A stretch of 11,613 bases of DNA from JBFGWM01 sp041588495 (lineage in GTDB: Bacteria; Pseudomonadota; Gammaproteobacteria; Pseudomonadales; JBFGWM01), in contig JBFGWM010000068.1 in the NCBI GenBank assembly GCA_041588495.1, positions 1-11,613 of the forward strand, in the 5' to 3' direction. Of the stretch, positions 6,872 to 11,613 are shown piece by piece (the first letter of the stretch is position 1; every line of letters starts with the position of its first letter). Position numbers and translations under genes: made by a program. The notes below the pieces were generated by a model. That model was not told where the DNA came from and made no database searches. It was given only the letters and a program-made list of their open reading frames with translations.

Positions 6872-9097
6872 ATGAAACCCGACCAACCTGTGCACCACGG
6901 CAACCCGCATCCTGGCCGTCACCACCTCGGGCCGTGGCCCGGCCTGTTACTCTCGGGACTGCTGATGTCCGTGGCAACGTGGGCCGCTGCCGACGAGTTC
7001 GGTTACCCGGACGCGGAAACGGAGACCGCCACACCGGCCGGTGACACCGCCGAACCGCGCTCCGGACCCACCGGCAGCATCGAACCCGGCCTGCTCTGGC
7101 TGCACGGGACTGATGGCAAGTCCGGTGAATATAACGGCCTGCAGTCCGACGGCTTCCGGGGCGTACTGCGCTTCGAATTTCTCGACCGCGCCGACTGGCG
7201 CTCCGGGGATACCCGTTACAGGAAGGCCTCAGGACGCGACATCGGCACCGGGACCGGCGACCTGTTCGCGGAGATCGGCGAACAGGGCGCTTACAAGCTG
7301 CGCTTCGGTTTCCGCCAGATCGAACACGTCGACCGCAACGATGCCATTTCCCCCTTCACCGGCAGCGCCTACAACCTGACCCTCCCGGCCGGGTTCAACG
7401 CGGCCGACCGCAGCTTCTACAACGATGCCGACCTCGGGGTGAAACGCGAGAATTTCTCCCTGTACGGCGAACGCATCCTGGATTCCCGCTGGACCCTGAT
7501 CACCGATATCTCCCATGAAACCAAGCAGGGCGACAAGCCGACGGCGGCCGGCCAGGGATTCAGGGGCAGCGCCATCGCGATCCAGCCCATCGACTACAGT
7601 CACACCCAGGTTGACCTGCGCCTGCGCAGCGCGGAGACCCGCCTGCAGTGGGAAATGGGTTATTACTTCTCCCATTTTGACAACGATGACCAGGCGCTGA
7701 CGTTCCAGAACCCGTTCTTCGCGGCCGCCGATCCGCAGCAGCTGGCGCTACCGCCCGAGAACGCCTTTCACCAGTTTTCCATCAACGGCGGCTACCTGCT
7801 TTCCGAGCGCACCCGGCTGAATGCGTACGCCGCGTGGAGTCGCGCCCTGCAGGACGAGGCCTTCCTGCCCTATACCGTCGATGCGGGCGGCTTTTACAAT
7901 TTTGGCGGACCGGAACCACCCCTGCCCAGGAACTCCCTGGACGGACAGGTCGACCAGGCGAACCTCCATCTCGGATTCGTTACCCGCGTGACCCGGCGCT
8001 GGCGGGTGGAGGGCCAGTACCGCTTCGAGGACCGCGACAACCGAACGCCCAACGATGTTTACCGTTTCCTGCATTACAACGGCAATGCCGATGACAACTG
8101 GGGCAACCACGTCAACAGCCGCAGCCGGCACACCTTTGAGCTGGAAACCCGTTACCGCCTGCGCAACCGGATGAAAGTGGCCGCCGGTTACCAGCACCAG
8201 CGCACCCATCGCGATACCGACCTGCTGGAACCGCACCATCACCACAATGCCATGGGCGTTCTGGAAACAACGAGCACCCTGACCAACCGCAGTCACATGG
8301 CGCGGGAGGATGAAGCCTGGTCCGAGATCCGCTTTCCTCCGGCCCGCCGCCTTTCGACCCGGATCAAGATCTCGGCCGGCAAGCGCAGCGTCAGCTCATC
8401 GAGCGCCTACGACCTACACAACGAGGATCACGATGCCACCGCGCCCGCCTACCTGCTGGACCGCGAACACGTGCAACTCGAGGCTGCCGGCACCTGGCAG
8501 GCCTCCGATCGCGCGGCCTTGTCGGCTTCCTGGCAGAATCGCCGCGAGGTGTATAACAACAGCGCGTTCGGCGCGGACCGCGTGGATTCCGACCAGCTGT
8601 CACTGGATCTCGCGCTCAACACCGGGCAACCCCTGAGTGGCAACCTGTTTCTTGCCCTGCAGCATGCCGAGAGCAGCCAGAACTCGCGCAACAACGGTGG
8701 CGACCGCAATCTTCCGGTCAGTGGCCGCTGGAGCCTGACCAGCGAGGACACCGCCTATCACGCCGGCTTCGGGATCGACTGGAGGCCCCAGGGGGATGAC
8801 CTGGAGTTCGGGCTTGATTACACCTTCATGGACACCGAAAACGCGATTCGAAGCGTTCACCAGACGACCGGCAGCGACCATCTCCCGGATACCGAGACGC
8901 GCATCCACCGCTTCTCGCTCAACGCCGAGGTGCCCGTCGAAAACCGGCTCACCGTGGTCACCGGCTACCAGTACCAGCGCTACGACAGTGAGAACTGGAG
9001 CTGGAGCGAGGGCTACTTCGACGTGCTCGGGTTCGGCTGGAACAGCCCCAATCACAGCGCCCATGCCGTCATGCTGGGGGTACGGCTGGATTTCTGA
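6872..9097 (+). CDS. MtrB/PioB-family outer-membrane beta-barrel
   Basis: 741-residue barrel expected to sheathe the decahaem cytochrome in the outer membrane. Marks: signal peptide with an atypically long, His/Pro-rich n-region (residues 1-22), hydrophobic core 24-39 and cleavage likely after AAA at 40. The body has alternating-hydrophobicity strands with many Tyr, Arg, Asn and Asp and ends in GVRLDF, the C-terminal Phe typical of barrels. The length fits the family (about 650-800). The protein contains no cysteine at all, so it lacks the N-terminal CXXC reported for Shewanella MtrB. A run of four His (455-458) falls between predicted strands and may be a loop. It follows the MtrA-like gene by 15 bp and ends the operon; no gene for an MtrC/OmcA surface cytochrome follows. 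I see no clear terminator after the stop. Confidence 0.88.
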   Translation: MKPDQPVHHGNPHPGRHHLGPWPGLLLSGLLMSVATWAAADEFGYPDAETETATPAGDTAEPRSGPTGSIEPGLLWLHGTDGKSGEYNGLQSDGFRGVLRFEFLDRADWRSGDTRYRKASGRDIGTGTGDLFAEIGEQGAYKLRFGFRQIEHVDRNDAISPFTGSAYNLTLPAGFNAADRSFYNDADLGVKRENFSLYGERILDSRWTLITDISHETKQGDKPTAAGQGFRGSAIAIQPIDYSHTQVDLRLRSAETRLQWEMGYYFSHFDNDDQALTFQNPFFAAADPQQLALPPENAFHQFSINGGYLLSERTRLNAYAAWSRALQDEAFLPYTVDAGGFYNFGGPEPPLPRNSLDGQVDQANLHLGFVTRVTRRWRVEGQYRFEDRDNRTPNDVYRFLHYNGNADDNWGNHVNSRSRHTFELETRYRLRNRMKVAAGYQHQRTHRDTDLLEPHHHHNAMGVLETTSTLTNRSHMAREDEAWSEIRFPPARRLSTRIKISAGKRSVSSSSAYDLHNEDHDATAPAYLLDREHVQLEAAGTWQASDRAALSASWQNRREVYNNSAFGADRVDSDQLSLDLALNTGQPLSGNLFLALQHAESSQNSRNNGGDRNLPVSGRWSLTSEDTAYHAGFGIDWRPQGDDLEFGLDYTFMDTENAIRSVHQTTGSDHLPDTETRIHRFSLNAEVPVENRLTVVTGYQYQRYDSENWSWSEGYFDVLGFGWNSPNHSAHAVMLGVRLDF

Positions 9098-9121
9098 AGC
9101 GACCCGCCGCCCCGCCCTTGA

Positions 9122-9137
9122 CTGTATATTTATACAG
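9122..9137. promoter_or_regulatory. LexA operator (SOS box) overlapping the radical SAM gene promoter
   Basis: CTGTATATTTATACAG is a CTG-N10-CAG palindrome with the AT-rich core of the gammaproteobacterial LexA consensus (CTGTATATATATACAG, one mismatch). It lies 14 bp before the ATG at 9152. A TTGACT -35-like hexamer (9118-9123) runs into the box and -10-like hexamers (TATATT at 9125-9130, TATTAA at 9138-9143) lie in or beside it, so bound LexA would block transcription. Confidence 0.88.
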
Positions 9138-9151
9138 TATTAAGGTTGGGC

Positions 9152-10258
9152 ATGATTTCCCGTCCGGCGAAGGTCACAAGCGGCGGCGGTCTGAAAGGCC
9201 GTGGCAGCACGCGGAACCCCCACAACCGTTTCGCGCCCTGCATTTCCGAAGCCGTCGACGATGGCTGGCGGGAAGGCGCCGCAATCCCGGATGACGTGCC
9301 CGATTCAATCGCCACGGAAGTGCGCGACGAGCAGGCAAAAACCATCATCGCGCGCAACCGTTCCCCCGACGTTCCCTTCGACCGCTCCATCAACCCCTAC
9401 CGGGGCTGCGAGCACGGCTGCATCTACTGTTTCGCGCGGCCCACCCATGCGTACTGGGATCTCTCCCCCGGCCTCGATTTTGAAACCAGGCTGATCGCCA
9501 AGCCCAACGCGGTCGACTGCCTGGAACGCGAACTGGGAAAACGCGGTTACCGCTGCAGGCCGATCGCCATGGGCACCAACACCGACCCCTACCAGCCCGT
9601 GGAGAAGGAACGTCGCATCACCCGCGCAATCCTCGAGACACTGGAGAAATGGCGGCATCCGGTGAGCATCGTGACCAAGGGCGCCCTGGTCCTGCGCGAC
9701 ATCGACATCCTGGCCCGCATGGCGCGGGACAATCTTTGTCACGTCGCCCTCAGCATCACCACCCTCGACAACGACCTCAAGCGGCGCATGGAACCGCGCG
9801 CCGCGTCTCCCGCGGCGCGCCTGCGCACGTTGCGCGCCCTCAGCGATGCCGGCATACCGACAGGGGTGATGTTCGCGCCGGTGATCCCCGCCCTCAACGA
9901 CCACGAGACCGAGGCGGTGCTCGCGGCGTCGCGGGAGGCCGGTGCGATCCGTGCCGGATACGTCTTGCTACGCCTGCCCCTGGAGGTCGAGGAACTTTTC
10001 GTTGACTGGCTGGATAAACAGTTCCCGGACCGCGCGGCGCATGTCATGAACCTGCTTCGCCAGTATCACGAGGGAAAGGCCTATCGATCGGACTTCAATC
10101 GCCGGCAGAGTGGGACCGGCGTGTTCGCGCAGTTGCTGCAGAACCGTTTCAACCAGGCATGCCGCAGGCACGGCCTGAACCCGGCGGGTTCGCGCCCACT
10201 CAATACGAATTTATTCGAGGCGCCCGCGACCGCGTGCCAACAGCGCGCCTTGTTCTAG
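9152..10258 (+). CDS. PA0069/Rv2578c-family radical SAM protein, SOS-controlled
   Basis: 368-residue radical SAM enzyme, distantly related in layout to spore photoproduct lyase. The iron-sulfur motif CX3CX2C is at Cys86, Cys90 and Cys93 (CEHGCIYC), preceded by SINPYRG, a signature of this family. The reaction is unknown; the family has been suspected of nucleic-acid repair. I chose the ATG at 9152 because AAGG (9142-9145) sits six bases upstream; a TTG two codons earlier is in frame but less likely. The LexA box immediately upstream makes it an SOS-regulon gene. From memory, PA0069 of Pseudomonas aeruginosa is also listed in that species' LexA regulon. It is transcribed with the same polarity as the cytochrome operon, 54 bp after it, but has its own promoter and probably no functional link. 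Its stop lies 14 bp from the convergent small gene. Confidence 0.9.
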   Translation: MISRPAKVTSGGGLKGRGSTRNPHNRFAPCISEAVDDGWREGAAIPDDVPDSIATEVRDEQAKTIIARNRSPDVPFDRSINPYRGCEHGCIYCFARPTHAYWDLSPGLDFETRLIAKPNAVDCLERELGKRGYRCRPIAMGTNTDPYQPVEKERRITRAILETLEKWRHPVSIVTKGALVLRDIDILARMARDNLCHVALSITTLDNDLKRRMEPRAASPAARLRTLRALSDAGIPTGVMFAPVIPALNDHETEAVLAASREAGAIRAGYVLLRLPLEVEELFVDWLDKQFPDRAAHVMNLLRQYHEGKAYRSDFNRRQSGTGVFAQLLQNRFNQACRRHGLNPAGSRPLNTNLFEAPATACQQRALF

Positions 10259-10272
10259 GCGTGCAAACCGGC

Positions 10273-10542
10273 TCAGCAACGACCGACAATCACGTACTTG
10301 TTGTTGTCTTCGTCAAACACATACATCATCGCCAGGCTGTCGAGATCGAGGGTACATCGCTCTCGCGTGGGCAGACGGGTGAACTGCACCGTGCTCGGAC
10401 GGTTCATCGTCAACGGCAGCGACTTGAGGCTGTTGAAGTCCTCCTCGCAGATATCGCAGGTCGTGGTCATTAACGGCTCGCCGCTGTCCTGGATGAAGTG
10501 TCGCTTGGAACAATACATGACGCTGTATTTTGGCCTATTCAT
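10273..10542 (-). CDS. Small hypothetical protein with a CXXC pair
   Basis: 89-residue ORF I do not recognise. It has Cys at 11, 29, 32, 63 and 89, with a CDIC (CXXC) pair at 29-32 that could bind metal or be redox-active. No signal peptide or membrane segment is visible, so it is probably cytoplasmic. The ATG at 10542 was chosen over an in-frame TTG at 10590 because AGGG lies about nine bases upstream and the N-terminal extension looks unstructured. The base composition is clearly less GC-rich than that of the neighbouring genes and the flanking DNA is AT-rich, which suggests later acquisition. A 116-residue ORF lies opposite on the plus strand; I prefer this strand because of the ribosome site and more natural composition, but the call is tentative. 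Confidence 0.5.
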   Translation of the reverse strand: MNRPKYSVMYCSKRHFIQDSGEPLMTTTCDICEEDFNSLKSLPLTMNRPSTVQFTRLPTRERCTLDLDSLAMMYVFDEDNNKYVIVGRC

Positions 10543-10715
10543 CGACGTGCACCCTGTAAAAATACGGCCGGTTTCTGCTGTATCTAGCAATCAGGATAAC
10601 TCAAGAAAACGCAAACTGCCTGAACATTTTTTTCGCACGTTATATTAAAAAAATAGAATTTTTGTGATTTCTTTATTGCGCAAAAATAGTCCCGAAGCGT
10701 CCGGGAAGCGGGTCA

Positions 10716-10743
10716 TTGCAGACAACAACTTGCCAACGATAAT
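10716..10743 (+). promoter_or_regulatory. Weak candidate promoter in the non-coding stretch
   Basis: TTGCAG (10716-10721), a 16-bp spacer and GATAAT (10738-10743, five of six consensus bases) predict a start near 10750 reading rightward into the inverted-repeat zone. There is no ORF behind it, so if real it would make a small RNA. AT-rich DNA produces such matches by chance, hence the low confidence. Confidence 0.25.
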
Positions 10744-10778
10744 TCACATATTTCTGAAATATATTTACCGGCAAACTA

Positions 10779-10809
10779 ATTGTCCGATTAAATAATTCTG
10801 ATCGGCAAT
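10779..10809. repeat. Inverted repeat (stem-loop) in the non-coding stretch
   Basis: ATTG-t-CCGAT (10779-10788) pairs with ATCGG-CAAT (10801-10809), giving nine base pairs with one bulged T and a 12-base loop. No T-run follows on either strand, so an intrinsic terminator is unlikely. Confidence 0.45.
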
Positions 10810-10832
10810 CAACCTGCTCTCCGGGCAAATCA

Positions 10833-10915
10833 GGTCAGTCTGCCGAGAACAGGTGGAACACAGTGACGGGCATCCGGTTCAACCGGACTGACCCGTGCCC
10901 TGTTCATCTCCGGCA
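10833..10915. repeat. Nested inverted repeats, possible structured RNA or terminator region
   Basis: TGCCG (10841-10845) pairs with CGGCA (10911-10915). GAACAGG (10847-10853) pairs with CCTGTTC (10899-10905), CGGG (10867-10870) with CCCG (10892-10895), and the tip TCCGGTT-C-AACCGGA (10873-10887) is a perfect palindrome. A competing pairing also exists: GGTCAGTC (10833-10840) with GACTGACC (10886-10893). The two folds exclude each other. No T-tract follows on either strand. It could belong to an RNA started near 10750 or act as a bidirectional structure between genes; function unknown. Confidence 0.5.
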
Positions 10916-10980
10916 GTTCACGGGGTCATGACAGGAGGCCGCCGAGGATCGGGCATGGACAGCCCGGGCGGGTGAGAAGT

Positions 10981-11274
10981 TCAGTGTGGTAACAGGCGCT
11001 CGCGGACGCCCTTGTGCCCGACCACCGTGTGCAGTTCGCGGTCCACGGGCGGGTCGCAGGGTTCACCCTTGTAATACTCGATCAGGCCTCGCGCGGGCGG
11101 CAGGCAGTCGGGCGAGAAATAGCAGTCCATCCCGTGTTCCGGATGGGGGGTGGAAAACAGGGCCATGTCCTTGCTGCCGCCACGCTCGAAGATCGCCTCG
11201 AACTGGCGCGCCAGGCAGTCCAGTTCGTCACCGGCCACCTGGTGCTCATCGAGGAAAACGCGGTACCAACCCAT
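10981..11274 (-). CDS. Conserved-looking hypothetical protein, 97 residues
   Basis: I do not recognise the family. The protein is soluble-looking, with no signal peptide or membrane segment. It opens with GWYRVFLDE, then a helix-prone acidic stretch (15-32), then a Cys/Pro/His-rich part with Cys at 20, 51, 57 and 73. Composition and GC-rich third codon positions match the genome, unlike the small gene to its left, so it is likely a genuine resident gene. The ATG at 11274 has no clear ribosome site, but a promoter with -10 TATACT lies about 37 bp upstream. It lies 69 bp downstream of the glutaredoxin-like gene on the same strand, so co-transcription is possible but not required. Function unknown. 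Confidence 0.72.
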   Translation of the reverse strand: MGWYRVFLDEHQVAGDELDCLARQFEAIFERGGSKDMALFSTPHPEHGMDCYFSPDCLPPARGLIEYYKGEPCDPPVDRELHTVVGHKGVRERLLPH

Positions 11275-11310
11275 GCTGAAAGTCGCCCGGTTACAATTGA
11301 ACTGGGAGTC

Positions 11311-11338
11311 AGTATAGCGAACCGCGTCAGCCGCTGAA
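11311..11338 (-). promoter_or_regulatory. Candidate promoter of the 97-residue hypothetical gene
   Basis: On the minus strand, TTCAGC (11338-11333) and TATACT (11316-11311, five of six consensus bases) are spaced 16 bp apart. The predicted start near 11304 leaves a leader of about 30 bases. The -35 matches consensus at only three positions. Confidence 0.4.
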
Positions 11339-11343
11339 CATGC

Positions 11344-11580
11344 TCACGGGGCGACAAACCGGCGCAGCTGGTCGAGGTCGAACGGCCAGCCGAGCTCGGC
11401 GCCGTCGGCGCGCCGCAGCACCGGGATGCGCACCCCGTAACGGTCGACCAGTTCCTCGGATTCAGCGATGTCCTGCAGGCGCAGGTCGACGGCCATGCCC
11501 GGCTCCAGTTCCGCGAGCAGGCCTTGCGCCTGCTCGCACAGGTGACAGCCGGCGGTGGTGTAGAGCACCAGCTCAGTCAC
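11344..11580 (-). CDS. Glutaredoxin-like thioredoxin-fold protein (DUF836 type)
   Basis: Small thiol-redox protein, likely cytoplasmic; partners unknown. With the GTG start at 11580 it has 78 residues, the usual size. The first strand ELVLYTTAG leads straight into the active site CHLC (12-15, CXXC) followed by EQA. The RIPVL segment carries the cis-Pro (53) that in thioredoxin folds faces the active site, and the FDLDQLRRF helix closes the fold. The GTG is preceded by GGAG seven bases upstream. An in-frame ATG at 11610 would add ten Gly/Arg/Ser-rich residues and lies too near the edge for its ribosome site to be judged. A gene upstream probably abuts or overlaps it, since short open frames end at 11573 and 11577. 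Fold assignment is firm, start is not. Confidence 0.82.
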   Translation of the reverse strand: MTELVLYTTAGCHLCEQAQGLLAELEPGMAVDLRLQDIAESEELVDRYGVRIPVLRRADGAELGWPFDLDQLRRFVAP

Positions 11581-11613
11581 CCCGCTGCTCCCCGTCCCCC
11601 TCGCCCGCATCCG

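Larger units (their letters stand above)
10543..10980. other. Gene-free, partly AT-rich stretch
   Basis: No credible gene in 438 bp. The first 250 bp are strikingly AT-rich for this window: positions 10621-10680 are about 23% GC by my count, with several A and T runs. The remainder returns to high GC and carries several inverted repeats (10779-10915). A possible plus-strand promoter lies at 10716-10743 (TTGCAG, 16 bp, GATAAT). No tRNA, attachment core or insertion-sequence end is recognised. Confidence 0.5.

Noticed and set aside
5885..6925. A 346-codon minus-strand open frame covering the decahaem cytochrome gene
   Set aside because: The opposite strand encodes ten CXXCH motifs in one frame with a signal peptide. 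The antisense frame is Val/Ala/Gly-rich with no recognisable motif.
10298..10648. A 116-codon plus-strand open frame opposite the small CXXC gene
   Set aside because: It starts with TTG without a convincing ribosome site and has a biased Ser/Arg composition. The minus frame has an ATG with AGGG upstream. Some doubt remains, which is reflected in the low confidence of the minus-strand call.
10871..10893. tRNA-like GGTTCAA segment in the inverted-repeat zone
   Set aside because: The surrounding pairing gives a loop of one to three bases instead of the seven of a T-arm, and no acceptor, D or anticodon arms can be built around it.
10950..10966. Possible intrinsic terminator CGGGC-N7-GCCCG
   Set aside because: The stem has only five base pairs and no T-tract follows on either strand.
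10934..10976. AGGAGG followed by ATG at 10955 on the plus strand
   Set aside because: The frame ends after six codons (MDSPGG) and the spacing from AGGAGG to ATG is too long.
11573..11613. Possible 3' end of another minus-strand gene overlapping the glutaredoxin-like start
   Set aside because: Two frames reach stops here (TGA at 11575-11573 or 11579-11577) after only about a dozen codons, too little to choose a frame or call a gene.

Overview
The window reads as a GC-rich gammaproteobacterial chromosome segment. The evidence is the codon usage, a CTG-N10-CAG LexA operator in front of a PA0069-type radical SAM gene, and an FNR/Anr-type operator. The genus cannot be named. The gene mix (NapC-type quinol dehydrogenase, MtrA/PioA-type decahaem cytochrome, MtrB/PioB-type outer-membrane barrel) points to an organism capable of anaerobic or microaerobic respiration across its outer membrane. 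Nothing here is a phage, insertion sequence, CRISPR array, rRNA or tRNA.

Layout. Positions 1-4103 (minus strand) hold a three-gene glycerol-phosphate cluster: an alkyldihydroxyacetonephosphate-synthase-like FAD oxidase, then a GlpD-type FAD-dependent glycerol-3-phosphate dehydrogenase, then an FGGY sugar/glycerol kinase that runs off the left edge. GlpD and the kinase overlap by ATGA. Positions 4104-4334 are a divergent control region with a perfect FNR-type palindrome, centred 41.5 bp upstream of the start expected from a good -10 box facing right. Positions 4335-9097 (plus strand) hold a tight four-gene operon: tetrahaem NapC/NirT, a periplasmic ethylbenzene-dehydrogenase-gamma-like (EB_dh) haem protein, a decahaem MtrA-like cytochrome, and an MtrB-like porin. 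Positions 9122-10258 hold a LexA-boxed radical SAM gene of the PA0069/Rv2578c family. Positions 10273-10980 are a low-GC patch with one small cysteine-containing ORF on the minus strand and about 440 bp of non-coding DNA rich in inverted repeats. Positions 10981-11613 hold two small minus-strand genes: a hypothetical protein and a glutaredoxin-like protein.

How the parts may work together. Quinol made by dehydrogenases (GlpD among them) would be oxidised by the NapC-type protein in the inner membrane. Electrons would cross the periplasm, possibly through the EB_dh protein, to the decahaem MtrA seated in the MtrB barrel and so reach the cell exterior. No MtrC/OmcA-type surface cytochrome and no DmsAB-type terminal reductase lies in the window, so the outside partner is unknown. 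The FNR-type site suggests the operon is switched on when oxygen is scarce, which favours an outward (reducing) direction over Fe(II) oxidation. The combination NapC + EB_dh haem protein + MtrAB under one FNR-like promoter is the most noteworthy system here. The LexA-controlled radical SAM gene is the second.
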